Assembly (NCBI GenBank): GCA_016716385.1
Contig: JADJWL010000011.1
Coordinates: 124,001 to 188,000, forward strand
Direction: 5' to 3'
DNA length: 64,000 nt
From: Bryobacterales bacterium
GTDB taxonomy: Bacteria > Acidobacteriota > Terriglobia > Bryobacterales > Bryobacteraceae
The notes beneath the pieces were generated by a model. That model saw nothing but the letters and a program-made list of their open reading frames with translations, did no database searches and was not told where the DNA came from. This document shows positions 17,779 through 26,720 of this stretch, one piece after another (the first letter of the stretch is position 1; each line of letters starts with the position of its first letter). Position numbers and translations under genes: made by a program.

Positions 17779-18657
17779 ATGGTCAGCAGGCGCGCAGTCT
17801 TGGCGGCTCCGGCGGCGCTCGCGGCGCAGGCTTCGCGTATGGAAGTGTGCCTGCACCAGACCACGGTCGCGGGCTCGGATTACGTGCGGTCGCTCGACGG
17901 CTGCTCGCGCGCGGGCATCCGGTTCATCGAGCTGATTCCGGCAATGGTCGACGCGTTCCTGGCCAGGGAAAGCGTCGCGGCGGCGCGGCGGGCGCTGTCC
18001 GATTTCGGGGTGCGCGCGGTCGCCGGCGGCGGGGGACGTGGCGTCATCGAACCGAATCCGGAGCGTGCCAAGGCGCTGGATGCACTGAAAGCGCGCGCGG
18101 CCTTGTACGCCGAACTGGGCGTTGACCGCATGGTCTGCCCGTGCCTGGCAACGGAACGGTACCCCGTCCAGGAGTTTGCCCGCACCGCGGACCGCCTGCA
18201 CGAAGTGGGCGAGGCGGTCAAGCCGTACCGCGTCGTGGCGATGATCGAGTTCACGCGCGCTTCGACGTTGATCGGTACCCTGCCCACGGCGCTGGACGTC
18301 ATTCGCCGGACGGCGCATCCCAACGTCAGGGCGATGTTCGATTTCTATCACTTCTGGGCCGGCCTGAGTAAGTTCGAAGACATCGAACTGCTGCGCCCCG
18401 GCGAGTTGCACCATGTGCACTTTCAGGACACGCCGAAGATCCCGCGCGAGACCTACGACAATACGACCCGCGAGGTGCCGGGCGACGGCAACGCGCCGCT
18501 TGCCAGTATCCTCCTGGCGCTCGCCGCCAAGGGGTATCGCGGGCCGTTGTCGGTCGAGCTGTTCTGGCCCCGGCTGCAGAAAGGCGATCCCGTCGCGGTC
18601 GCGTCCGAGATTAAGACGAAGTCGGATGCCGTCCTGCGGGGAGCGAATCTGCTGTGA
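17779..18657 (+). CDS. Exported sugar phosphate isomerase/epimerase-like TIM barrel protein
   Basis: 292 residues of the xylose isomerase-like TIM-barrel superfamily (AP endonuclease 2 fold). A twin-arginine-like leader (VSRRAVLAAPAALAAQ) suggests export. The acidic and histidine metal ligands typical of the fold appear at the ends of the strands: MIEFTR near 155, MFDFYHFW near 190, HHVHFQDTPK near 215 and SVELFW near 265. Substrate cannot be inferred beyond a likely sugar or polyol. The frame is open upstream, but the ATG at 17779 is the first that gives a leader. The stop overlaps the GTG of the next ABC ATPase gene by four bases. Confidence 0.82.
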   Translation: MVSRRAVLAAPAALAAQASRMEVCLHQTTVAGSDYVRSLDGCSRAGIRFIELIPAMVDAFLARESVAAARRALSDFGVRAVAGGGGRGVIEPNPERAKALDALKARAALYAELGVDRMVCPCLATERYPVQEFARTADRLHEVGEAVKPYRVVAMIEFTRASTLIGTLPTALDVIRRTAHPNVRAMFDFYHFWAGLSKFEDIELLRPGELHHVHFQDTPKIPRETYDNTTREVPGDGNAPLASILLALAAKGYRGPLSVELFWPRLQKGDPVAVASEIKTKSDAVLRGANLL

Positions 18658-19382
18658 GTCCGAAGCCAGTGTTCCGCACCGAGGGCCTGTCCAAGCGTTT
18701 TCCGTCGGGTGGATCGGAATTGGTGATCTTCGAGAACCTTGCGTTCGACGTGTACCGGGGCGAGCGGTTGGCGCTGGTGGGCGAATCGGGCGCGGGGAAA
18801 TCGACGCTGCTCTATCTGCTGGCCGGGCTGGACCGGCCGAGCGCGGGCACCATCCGCTACCTGGATCGCGAATTGACCACGCTGCCGGACACCGAACTCG
18901 ACGCATTCCGGAACCGGGAGATCGGCTTCGTCTGGCAGAGCCACAACCTGCTCCCCGAGTTCACGGCGATCGAGAACGTCATGATGCCGCTGCTCGTGCG
19001 GGGCGCCGCCCGCGCCGAAGCTGCGCGGGTCGCCTCCGAACGGCTCGACGAGGTGGGTCTGTCCGAGCGCGCCACGCATCGCGCCGGCGAGCTCTCCGGT
19101 GGCGAGCAGCAGAGAGTATCGCTGGCGCGCGCCCTGGCCGGCGACCCGGCGGTCCTGTTGTCCGACGAGCCGACAGGGAACCTGGACTTCCGCACCGGGG
19201 AGCGCATCTTCTCCTTACTCACCGGGTTGCAGGAGCGGCGTGGCCTCACCTGGGTCCTGGTAACCCACAACCTGTCATTTGCACGCCGCTGCAATCGTAT
19301 ACTGAAACTAGCAGGTGGCGTCCTCGCACCTCTTTCCCCTTCGGACGCATCCAATGAGGGAGAGGGCGGGAACGGAAGTTGA
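18654..19382 (+). CDS. LolD/MacB-type ABC transporter ATP-binding protein
   Basis: 242 residues with every nucleotide-binding motif of the LolD/FtsE/MacB subfamily: Walker A GESGAGKSTL (about 42-51), the Q-loop FVWQSHNLLPEFTAIENVMMPLL, signature LSGGEQQRVSLARAL, Walker B VLLSDEPTGNLD and the H-loop VTHNLSF. Subfamily members power lipoprotein release or tripartite export and always work with an FtsX-like permease, but none is encoded next to it, so the partner must be elsewhere. It starts with GTG, overlapping the previous stop. The last 20 residues (PLSPSDASNEGEGG...) are low-complexity and read through a hairpin-like CCTCTTTCCC/GGGAGAGG repeat that may originally have been intergenic. Confidence 0.9.
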   Translation: MSPKPVFRTEGLSKRFPSGGSELVIFENLAFDVYRGERLALVGESGAGKSTLLYLLAGLDRPSAGTIRYLDRELTTLPDTELDAFRNREIGFVWQSHNLLPEFTAIENVMMPLLVRGAARAEAARVASERLDEVGLSERATHRAGELSGGEQQRVSLARALAGDPAVLLSDEPTGNLDFRTGERIFSLLTGLQERRGLTWVLVTHNLSFARRCNRILKLAGGVLAPLSPSDASNEGEGGNGS

Positions 19383-19412
19383 GGAGCATCCGCACAAGGG
19401 GAGTCGCTGTTT

Positions 19413-21878
19413 ATGTTTGAACGGTACACCGAAAAGGCGCGCCGGGTGATCTTCTTCGCCCGGTACGAGGCCAGTCAGTTTGGCAGCCCGTACATCGAGA
19501 CCGAGCATCTGCTCCTCGGTCTGCTGCGGGAGGACAAGGCTCTGGCAAACCGGTTTCTCCGCTCGCATGCCGCCGTGGATTCGATCCGCAAGCAGATCGA
19601 AGGCCACACGACCATGCGGGAAAAGGTCTCTACGTCGGTCGACCTGCCCCTGAGCCACGAGTGCAAGCGCGTGCTGGCCTACGCGGCCGAGGAAGCCGAG
19701 CGCTTGAATCACAAGCACATTGGCACCGAACACCTCCTGCTCGGTCTGCTCCGGGAAGAGAAATGCTTCGCCGCCGAGATCCTGCACGAGCGGGGGCTGC
19801 GCCTCTCCACGATCCGGGAGGAACTGGCGCGTTCGCAGTCGGAGAAGGTGGCTTCCAGCCGCCCCAAGGAAAGCTCGATCCTCGCCGAGTTCAGCCGCGA
19901 CCTGACGCAGGCGGCCGTGGACAACGTCCTCGACCCCCTGATCGGCCGGGACTACGAACTGGAGCGGGTCGTCCAGATCCTCTGCCGCCGCACGAAGAAC
20001 AATCCCGTCCTGATCGGCGAGCCCGGCGTCGGCAAGACGGCCATCGTCGAAGGGCTCGCCCAGCGCATCGCCGATGGCGACGTGCCCAGCTTCCTCGCCG
20101 ACAAGCGCATCCTGGCGCTCGACCTTTCCCTGATCGTCGCCGGCACCAAGTACCGCGGCCAGTTCGAAGAGCGCCTCAAGACCATCATGAAGGAGTTGAT
20201 GGAGAATCAGAACGCCATCATCTTCATCGATGAGCTGCACACGCTGGTGGGAGCGGGTTCGGCGGAAGGCTCGCTCGATGCGGCCAACATCCTGAAGCCG
20301 GCGCTCTCGCGCGGCGAGATCCAGTGTATCGGCGCCACCACCCCGGGTGAGTTCCGCAAGTCGATTGAGAAGGACCGGTCGCTCGAACGCCGTTTCCAGG
20401 CCGTCAAAGTACCGCCGCCGAACGAGGAAGACGCCGTCAAGATTCTGTTCGGCATCAAGGACCGGTACGAGAAGTTCCACGCGGTGGGTTACACGGATGA
20501 GGCTGTGGAGTCGGCTGTGTTCGCCTCCAGCCGGTATATCCCCGACCGTTTCCTCCCGGACAAGGCGATCGACCTGATCGACGAAGCGGGCGCGCGCGTC
20601 AAACTGCGCCAGACGACCCTGCCGCAGGAACTGGCCGAGATTCAGAAGCGCATCAAGTTCATCGTGCACCGCATGGAGAACGCCATCGCGAACCACGAAT
20701 TCGAGAAGGCGCGCTTCTATTCGGACGAGGAGCGCAAAGAGCGCGAGAACCTGCGCCAGTTGCGCGAGAAGTACAATCTCGACGAAACGTCGACCGGCAT
20801 CGTCACCAAGGAAGATATCGAAGAAGTGGTCGCACGCTGGACCGGCGTGCCGATGACGGCGATCAAGGAAGAAGAAATCGCCAAGCTTCTGCGCATCGAA
20901 GAAGAACTGCATCGCCGGGTGGTGAGCCAGGAAAAGGCGATATCCGCCCTGGCCCGCGCCATCCGCCGTTCCCGCGCCGGACTCAAGGCCAGCAACCGGC
21001 CGGCCGGTTCGTTCCTGTTCCTGGGACCGACCGGCGTCGGCAAGACCGAAGTGGCCCGCGCGCTGGCGGAGTTCCTCTTCGGCAGCGAGAAGTCGCTCGT
21101 ACGCTTCGACATGAGCGAGTTCATGGAGAAACACTCGGTGTCGAAGCTGATCGGATCGCCCCCGGGCTACGTCGGCTACGAAGAGGGCGGCCAGTTGACC
21201 GAGCGTGTGAAGCGGCAGCCGTACTCGATCATCCTTCTCGACGAAATCGAGAAGGCGCACCCGGATGTCTACAACATCCTGCTGCAGGTGTTCGAGGATG
21301 GCCAGTTGACCGACGGACTCGGCAACACGGTCGACTTCAAGAACACCATCATCATCATGACCTCGAACCTCGGCGCGCGTTTCCTCGAGAAGCGCGGTCA
21401 TCTCGGGTTCCAGGCGCCGCCCACCGAAGGCGTGCCGGGCAAGGTCGAGGAACTGGTGCGGGGCGAGGTGAAGAAGGCGTTCAACCCCGAGTTCCTGAAC
21501 CGTCTGGACGAGGTGATCCTGTTCACCTCGCTCCATGACGACGACCTGCTGCGCATCATCGACCTGCTGGTGGACCAGATCAACAAGAACCTGGTCGCCA
21601 AGCAGATCCGCATCCGCCTGACGCCCGACGCGGGCAAGTATATCCTCGAAAAGACCTGCGCGGACCGCAGCTACGGCGCGCGTCCTCTACGCCGGGCTTT
21701 GCAGAAGTATGTCGAAGACCCGCTCTCCGAGGCGCTGATCCAGGGGACACTGCCGCGTCCGAGCGAACTCGAAGTCTATCTGGGCGACACGGGCATCTAC
21801 TACCGCGCCGTGCAGGAAGGCGAGCCGGTCGGCGCCGGCGCGACCGGCGACGGGGGCGTGCCGCTGTACCAGTTCTGA
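19413..21878 (+). CDS. clpC: ATP-dependent Clp protease ATP-binding subunit ClpC
   Basis: 821 residues with the full Hsp100 layout: two Clp_N repeats (about 1-145), AAA+ domain 1 with Walker A GEPGVGKTAI (near 203), a short middle segment with a UVR-like NHEFEKARFYSDEERKERE motif (about 425-445), and AAA+ domain 2 with Walker A GPTGVGKTEVARAL (near 535) and the D2-small domain. The HLGFQAPP loop in D2 is where the ClpP-docking tripeptide is found in ClpC/ClpA. The short middle domain identifies ClpC rather than ClpB. No clpP or mcsAB gene lies in the window. It is followed directly by a strong intrinsic terminator, so it is probably its own transcript. Confidence 0.95.
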   Translation: MFERYTEKARRVIFFARYEASQFGSPYIETEHLLLGLLREDKALANRFLRSHAAVDSIRKQIEGHTTMREKVSTSVDLPLSHECKRVLAYAAEEAERLNHKHIGTEHLLLGLLREEKCFAAEILHERGLRLSTIREELARSQSEKVASSRPKESSILAEFSRDLTQAAVDNVLDPLIGRDYELERVVQILCRRTKNNPVLIGEPGVGKTAIVEGLAQRIADGDVPSFLADKRILALDLSLIVAGTKYRGQFEERLKTIMKELMENQNAIIFIDELHTLVGAGSAEGSLDAANILKPALSRGEIQCIGATTPGEFRKSIEKDRSLERRFQAVKVPPPNEEDAVKILFGIKDRYEKFHAVGYTDEAVESAVFASSRYIPDRFLPDKAIDLIDEAGARVKLRQTTLPQELAEIQKRIKFIVHRMENAIANHEFEKARFYSDEERKERENLRQLREKYNLDETSTGIVTKEDIEEVVARWTGVPMTAIKEEEIAKLLRIEEELHRRVVSQEKAISALARAIRRSRAGLKASNRPAGSFLFLGPTGVGKTEVARALAEFLFGSEKSLVRFDMSEFMEKHSVSKLIGSPPGYVGYEEGGQLTERVKRQPYSIILLDEIEKAHPDVYNILLQVFEDGQLTDGLGNTVDFKNTIIIMTSNLGARFLEKRGHLGFQAPPTEGVPGKVEELVRGEVKKAFNPEFLNRLDEVILFTSLHDDDLLRIIDLLVDQINKNLVAKQIRIRLTPDAGKYILEKTCADRSYGARPLRRALQKYVEDPLSEALIQGTLPRPSELEVYLGDTGIYYRAVQEGEPVGAGATGDGGVPLYQF

Positions 21879-21900
21879 AGTTGAAGTAACTCTCGAACCT

Positions 21901-21929
21901 GCGCCGGGCTCAGTCCCGGCGCTTTTTTT
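21901..21929 (+). terminator. Rho-independent terminator after clpC
   Basis: A perfect 8-bp stem, GCGCCGGG (21901-21908) with CCCGGCGC (21915-21922), a 6-base loop and then seven consecutive T residues. It lies 23 bases after the clpC stop and 5 bases before the ATG of the next gene, whose promoter or leader must therefore overlap it or lie within clpC. Confidence 0.92.
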
Positions 21930-21934
21930 GAGCG

Positions 21935-22951
21935 ATGCAGCGCTACGACATCGGTCAGACCTACGATTGGAACTACGCGCATGCCCCTGAGCATCCCGTG
22001 GAGATCGACGTTCCCCCGTGCCCGGGGTCCTGGGATTTTTGCGGGCTTCGGGTGAACAGCCCGCTTGGAATTCCCGCCGGTCCCTTGTTGAACAGCCGCT
22101 GGATCCTCTACTACGCCTCGCTCGGGTTCGACGTTCTGGTCTACAAGACGGTGCGCTCGTCGTACCGCGCATGCTACGCGCCACCGAATCTGCTGCCGGT
22201 TGCCGGCGCGCCGCTCACGGCAGAAGGCCGTTCGCTCGACGCGGCGCCGGAGTCTCCGTCCTGGGCGATTTCGTTTGGGATGCCGTCGCGCGACCCGGCC
22301 GAATGGCGCGCCGACGTGGAGCGCGCGCGGCGCGGGCTGGCGCCGGGCCAGGTGCTCGTCGTGAGCGTTGTCGCCTCCCCGCAGCCAGGCTGGACGATGG
22401 ACGACGTCGCACGCGATTTCGCCCAATGCGCCCGCTGGGCCGCCGACGCCGGCGCTCACGCGGTCGAAGCGAACCTGTCCTGCCCCAACGTCTGCACCCG
22501 CGAAGCCGATCTCTACCTGCTCCCGGAGGAGTCCGCGCGGATCGCCGCGGCAGTGCGTGCCGCCGTGCCGGAATTGCCGCTCATCTTGAAGGCCGGCCTG
22601 TTCCCACACCGTGACACCGCGGCGGCGTTCCTGAATGCCGTGCATCCGCATGTCACCGCAGTCAGCGCCACCAACTCGATCACGGCGACCGTCCGCGGAC
22701 CGGACGGTACGCTACTCTTCGACGGATTGCGGCGCGGCATCGGCGGCCCCGTGATTACGGAGCGCTGTCTGGCCGAAACCCGCATGCTGGCTGAATTCGG
22801 CGGGAGGCTGCGGCTGATCTCGGTCGGCGGCGTTTCTTCGACGCAGGATGTCCGGGACCGCCTCGCGGCGGGTGCGCGCCATGTCCAGATCGCCACGGCC
22901 GCGATGCTCGATCCGCTCCTGGCCGTGAGGATCCGCCGCGAGGGCTTATAG
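21935..22951 (+). CDS. Dihydroorotate dehydrogenase-like flavoprotein
   Basis: 338 residues with the FMN-binding TIM barrel of the DHODH family: NSPLGIPAGPLLNS near 45, the substrate motif VEANLSCPNVCTREADLYLL near 180, and LRLISVGGVSSTQDVRDRLAAGARHVQIATA near the C-terminus. The cysteine in NLSCPN occupies the catalytic-base position of class 1 enzymes (class 2 has serine). The N-terminus (YDIGQTYDWNYAHAPEHP) and the lack of other pyr genes leave open whether it is a true PyrD or a related dihydropyrimidine/other reductase. It begins only five bases after the clpC terminator and ends three bases from the convergent histidine kinase gene. Confidence 0.8.
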   Translation: MQRYDIGQTYDWNYAHAPEHPVEIDVPPCPGSWDFCGLRVNSPLGIPAGPLLNSRWILYYASLGFDVLVYKTVRSSYRACYAPPNLLPVAGAPLTAEGRSLDAAPESPSWAISFGMPSRDPAEWRADVERARRGLAPGQVLVVSVVASPQPGWTMDDVARDFAQCARWAADAGAHAVEANLSCPNVCTREADLYLLPEESARIAAAVRAAVPELPLILKAGLFPHRDTAAAFLNAVHPHVTAVSATNSITATVRGPDGTLLFDGLRRGIGGPVITERCLAETRMLAEFGGRLRLISVGGVSSTQDVRDRLAAGARHVQIATAAMLDPLLAVRIRREGL

Positions 22952-22954
22952 CCG

Positions 22955-24283
22955 CTAGCGAGCGGCTCCCGCCACCGGCGCCTCGGCTGTGACCAGCGGT
23001 TCCATCTCGGGAATCTCGATCTCGATGCGCGTCCCGCGCCCGGGCGCCGAATCGATGCGCATGCGGTAATTCGATCCGTAGAGGACCTTCAGCCTTTCGC
23101 TGACGTTGCTCACGCCGATGCCCTGGCCGAGAAGCGTGGCCAGCTTGGCCTGAGGGATTCCCACGCCGTCGTCGGCGACTTCCAGATACAGACCCAACCC
23201 GCCGCGCTCGCATCGCAGCTTGATCGTGCCGCCTTCCATCTGGCTGGCCAGACCGTGCTTGATCGAGTTCTCGATGAGCGGCTGAAGCAGCATCGTCGGC
23301 ACCGGGAGATCGAGCGTGTCGGGAGCGATCTCAGGCGTGAACCGCAGCTTATCACCGAAACGAACCACCTCAATCGAGAGATAGTCTTCGATAAATTTCA
23401 GCTCGTCGCGCAAGGCGCTGAAATTCTCGTGCCGCCGCAGCAGGCGCCGCAGAATGCTCGACAGCTTGTAGATCACCGCCCGCGCCTGCTGCGGATTCGT
23501 CCGGATCAGCGAGGATACGGAGTTCAGCGTGTTGAACAGGAAGTGCGGGTTGATCTGGCTCGTAAGCGCGTCGAGCCGCGCCTGGATCAGCGAGCGCTGC
23601 TGCTGCTCGAGTTTCATCTCGTTACGCGTGTTGTTCCAGACCTTCAGCGGCAAAGTGACGGCGAACAGCGTGGTCAGATAGTAGACGAGGATCGACCAGC
23701 CTCCCTCCGCCTGCGGGTGCAGGTAGAACAGCGGCTTCTCTCCGAACAGCGCCCCAAGAACCTGGCGCAGGAACTCGGCGAAGAAGATCATGGCGAGCAT
23801 AAAGAAGTGGAAGAGCGCGCGGGGACGCCCCTCGCGCCGGCGGAACAGCCGGTACAGGTTCAGGTCGAAGAACGGCGAGAAGCTCCAGACGTCTTCGGTG
23901 TGCGAGGCGCAGTCCCGCACCAGGCCGCCCAACACGCCCAGGGCCGCGAACAGTGGCATTGTCAGATATTCCTGGTGGAACATCGCGGGTACCGAGATCA
24001 GGACACCCGCCAGCAGGCCGGTGAAGTAGCCGCCGAGCATGCCCGCCAGCAGGCTGCCTTCAAGGCCGAGATCGAATGCCTTGTAGCCGCCAGTCACGAC
24101 GCGCGTCGCCGCGCCCGCCGCGAACACCACGGAGAACCAGAGGGCGAGCTTCAGGCGCTGTTCGAGCGTCCGGGTTTCGCGCAGCAGCATGCGCTTCACA
24201 CCGGCAGACCGCACCAGCACGCTCGCCAGCGACGCCACGACGCCGAGCTTGACGAGAAGCGGGACAAGCTCCTGTTCCGACAT
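22955..24283 (-). CDS. LytS/YehU-type sensor histidine kinase
   Basis: 442 residues: hydrophobic N-terminal region of about five to six membrane segments (5TM-LYT type, residues 1-215), then a His_kinase domain with TSQINPHFLFNTLNSVSSL (His247 as phosphorylation site) and an HATPase domain (ENSIKHGLASQ, ADDGVGIPQ). Such kinases usually pair with a LytTR response regulator that senses the cell-wall or membrane state; no such regulator is in the window, so it is an orphan here. It is divergent from a sialidase-like gene across only 22 bases. The external signal is unknown. Confidence 0.9.
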   Translation of the reverse strand: MSEQELVPLLVKLGVVASLASVLVRSAGVKRMLLRETRTLEQRLKLALWFSVVFAAGAATRVVTGGYKAFDLGLEGSLLAGMLGGYFTGLLAGVLISVPAMFHQEYLTMPLFAALGVLGGLVRDCASHTEDVWSFSPFFDLNLYRLFRRREGRPRALFHFFMLAMIFFAEFLRQVLGALFGEKPLFYLHPQAEGGWSILVYYLTTLFAVTLPLKVWNNTRNEMKLEQQQRSLIQARLDALTSQINPHFLFNTLNSVSSLIRTNPQQARAVIYKLSSILRRLLRRHENFSALRDELKFIEDYLSIEVVRFGDKLRFTPEIAPDTLDLPVPTMLLQPLIENSIKHGLASQMEGGTIKLRCERGGLGLYLEVADDGVGIPQAKLATLLGQGIGVSNVSERLKVLYGSNYRMRIDSAPGRGTRIEIEIPEMEPLVTAEAPVAGAAR

Positions 24284-24305
24284 TCCCCTTCATGGTACCG
24301 TCACG

Positions 24306-26087
24306 ATGATGCGTTTCTCGCGGCGGCAGTTGCTCCTGGGTCTGGCGGGATTCGCGCGCGCCCAGACGCCGTCCGACTGGCGCAACATCGCCACCGGATT
24401 CGAGATTCCCGACGAAGGCTACTGCGACCAGCCCTACATCGTGCGCACGCAGGACGGCCACTGGCTGTGCGTCCTCACGACGGGACAGGGCGTGGAAGGC
24501 GAACGCGGCCAGCACATCGTCGCAACTCGGTCGCGCGATCAGGGACGCACCTGGTCGCCGTTGATCGACATCGAGCCGGCATCGGGTCCGGAGGCCTCGT
24601 GGGTGATGCCATTGTTGGCGCCGTCCGGCCGCGTCTACGTGTTCTACACCTACAACAACAAGGACCTGCGGCAGGTGAACAGCAACAGCTCCAACACGGC
24701 GAGGCGCGTGGATACGGTCGGCGCGTACATGTTCAAGTACTCCGCCGACGACGGCCGCACGTGGTCCCGGGAGCGTTTCGAGATTCCGATGCGGAAGATG
24801 CGCATCGACCGCGAGAACACGCACTCGGGCGACGTACTGTTCTTCTGGGGTGTGGGAAAACCGGTGATCCTCCGGGACGGCAGCGCCATGTTTGGCTTTG
24901 CCAAGGTGGGCCGGTGGGGACAACCGGGCACGATGATCGAGTCGCAGGGCTGTTTCCTGAGGAGCCCGAACCTGCTGACGGAAAAAGACCCCCGCCGGAT
25001 CCGCTGGGAGTTGCTGCCGGAAGGCGACGAAGGACTACGCGCCCCCAAAGGGCCCGTGTCGGATGAGGCGAACCTGGTCGAGTTGAGCGATGGGGCGCTG
25101 TATGCGACCTACCGCACCATCGACGGCTACAACTGCCATGCCTACAGCCGCGACGGCGGCCGGACGTGGACGCCGCCCGCGTACGCCACCTACACGCCGG
25201 GCGGGCGCCGCATCAAGCATCCGCGCGCGGCGAACTTCGTGCGGAAGTTCAGCAACGGCAAGTTCCTGCTGTGGTTCCACAATCATGGCGGGGAGGCGGC
25301 GATTACGTCCGGCAACTGGGAATACTACCGGGCGCGGAACCCGGCGTGGATCTCGGGCGGCGTCGAGCGCGACGGCCACATCCACTGGTCCGAGCCCGAG
25401 ATCCTGCTCTATGACGACAACCCGGACGTGCGGATCAGCTATCCCGACTTCGTCGAGGACCGCGGGCGGTTCTTCGTGACCGAAACGCAGAAGACGGTGG
25501 CGCGCGTCCACGAAATGGATCGCAGCCTGCTCGAAGGGGTCTGGAATCCGCCGGCCGGACCGGCTGCCGGCGGCATCGCCGTAGCTGACCGGATGCCGGA
25601 CCTCCCCAACCTTGCCGGCCGTGGCGGCTTCAGCCTCGACTTCGATCTGCGCCTGCGCGAGTTGACCGCGGGGCAGATTCTGCTCGATACGCGCGGGGAT
25701 CGTGACGCCGGTCTGTTGCTCGAAACCGGAAGCCGGTTCAATCTGCGTCTGACCTTGTCGGATGGAACACGGAAATCGTCCTGGGAGAGCGACGGCGGGA
25801 CGCACCCCGGCACATTGCGCGTGAACGCCTGGCAGCACGTCACCATCACGGTGGACGCCGGACCGCGAATCATCAGCTACGTGATCGACGGCGTACTCAA
25901 CGATGGCGGCGCGGCGCGCCAGTACGGCTGGGGCCGGTTCGACCCGGCGCTCGCGGACGTCAACGGCAGGCCGAACCCAACCGTGGCGCCGAAGCTGTTC
26001 GGAGAGCTGCGGAACCTGCGCCTCTACAAGCGCCCGCTGCGGACGTTCGAGGCTGTCGGCAATTTCCGTGCGGAGCTCACGAGATAA
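24306..26087 (+). CDS. Exported sialidase-like (BNR) protein with C-terminal LamG-like domain
   Basis: 593 residues. A twin-arginine-like leader (RFSRRQLLLGLAGFARAQ) is followed by a six-bladed propeller with at least three Asp-box motifs, SRDQGRTWSP, SADDGRTWSR and SRDGGRTWTP. From about residue 430 the sequence changes to a LamG/concanavalin-like jelly-roll layout (FSLDFDLRLRELTAGQILLDT...). Sialidase catalytic residues (Arg triad, Tyr/Glu pair) cannot be verified by eye, so glycoside hydrolysis is likely but not proven. The frame is open upstream; ATG at 24306 (or 24309) gives the leader. Its last 11 bases overlap the convergent DUF5615-type gene. Confidence 0.83.
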   Translation: MMRFSRRQLLLGLAGFARAQTPSDWRNIATGFEIPDEGYCDQPYIVRTQDGHWLCVLTTGQGVEGERGQHIVATRSRDQGRTWSPLIDIEPASGPEASWVMPLLAPSGRVYVFYTYNNKDLRQVNSNSSNTARRVDTVGAYMFKYSADDGRTWSRERFEIPMRKMRIDRENTHSGDVLFFWGVGKPVILRDGSAMFGFAKVGRWGQPGTMIESQGCFLRSPNLLTEKDPRRIRWELLPEGDEGLRAPKGPVSDEANLVELSDGALYATYRTIDGYNCHAYSRDGGRTWTPPAYATYTPGGRRIKHPRAANFVRKFSNGKFLLWFHNHGGEAAITSGNWEYYRARNPAWISGGVERDGHIHWSEPEILLYDDNPDVRISYPDFVEDRGRFFVTETQKTVARVHEMDRSLLEGVWNPPAGPAAGGIAVADRMPDLPNLAGRGGFSLDFDLRLRELTAGQILLDTRGDRDAGLLLETGSRFNLRLTLSDGTRKSSWESDGGTHPGTLRVNAWQHVTITVDAGPRIISYVIDGVLNDGGAARQYGWGRFDPALADVNGRPNPTVAPKLFGELRNLRLYKRPLRTFEAVGNFRAELTR

Positions 26088-26397
26088 GCATCACCTGTCC
26101 CGGCTGGATTCCATCGAGTGCTCGGAGAACATCAGGAATCAAGTGGCGCAGGGCGGCAAGGCGATTCGTTTGAGCACACAGTACGAGGATCGCAATCGTT
26201 CGGGTCGAGAGGTCCTGTTGGAATGGGATCTCCTGGTCGGTTGTAATCAGCACGTCGAAGCGCGCTTCTTCGGCCGCGGATAAGAGGGCGCCGTTCTTGA
26301 ACCCGGCGAATCCCGCGTAGGCTGCCGTCTGGCAGTCATGCCCAGCAAGTTGCAAGTGGAGTCGCTGGTCAACGCATTCGTCAAGCAGAATCCTCAT
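26077..26397 (-). CDS. DUF5615-type PIN-like toxin
   Basis: 106 residues. It has the PIN-like signature of the DUF5615 (Mut7-C-related) group: MRILLDECVDQRL at the start, HDCQTAAYAGFAGFKNGALLSAAEEARFDVLITTDQEIPFQQ in the middle, with acidic residues (Asp6, Glu7, then the T-T-D-Q-E motif) that would coordinate a metal for RNase activity. It overlaps the DUF433 gene by four bases, the standard order antitoxin then toxin. Type II toxin-antitoxin function is inferred from families and layout only. Confidence 0.85.
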   Translation of the reverse strand: MRILLDECVDQRLHLQLAGHDCQTAAYAGFAGFKNGALLSAAEEARFDVLITTDQEIPFQQDLSTRTIAILVLCAQTNRLAALRHLIPDVLRALDGIQPGQVMLIS

Positions 26398-26621
26398 CGG
26401 ACACTTGCCAAACGAAGATCCCTCGACTCCTCAAGCACTTGAATGGCGAGTTCGCGGCTTACAGTGGGAAACCCCGTCAGGAAATTATCCAGAGTCTCGC
26501 CGTTCTCCAGGTAGTCGAAGAGGGTCTTGACAGGCACACGGGTACCGCGGAAAACGGGAGTCCCGTGCATGACCTGAGGATCTCGAGTGACCGCGTCCTG
26601 CATGCTTCGATTGTCGCTCAC
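26394..26621 (-). CDS. DUF433 antitoxin
   Basis: 75 residues of the DUF433 family, a small winged-helix-type protein: ITRDPQVMHGTPVFRGTRVPVKTLFDYLENGETLDNFLTGFPTVS is the canonical pattern (here TRDPQVMHGTPVFRGTRVPV). DUF433 proteins are usually partners of DUF5615 PIN-like toxins, as here, and act as antitoxin and likely autoregulator. Upstream (26622-26720) is about 99 bases without a gene that should contain its promoter. G+C of the module is lower than surrounding genes, fitting a mobile cassette. Confidence 0.88.
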   Translation of the reverse strand: MSDNRSMQDAVTRDPQVMHGTPVFRGTRVPVKTLFDYLENGETLDNFLTGFPTVSRELAIQVLEESRDLRLASVR

Positions 26622-26720
26622 CGCGGGGCGAGCCGATCCAGCCCAGATCGTACCGCGCCGAATTCGCGGTTCTCTTAAAGGGCCCCAAAAACGGGCTTCC
26701 GCGAGATCCTCACGCAGAGC

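Noticed and set aside
19320..19382. Terminator-like hairpin (CCTCTTTCCC...GGGAGAGG) at the end of the LolD-like gene
   Set aside because: The stem is imperfect, there is no T run, and it lies within the coding region, so it is not called as a terminator.
19308..21536. Minus-strand open frame over clpC
   Set aside because: Antisense to ClpC, no recognisable domain, and no start or ribosome-binding context.
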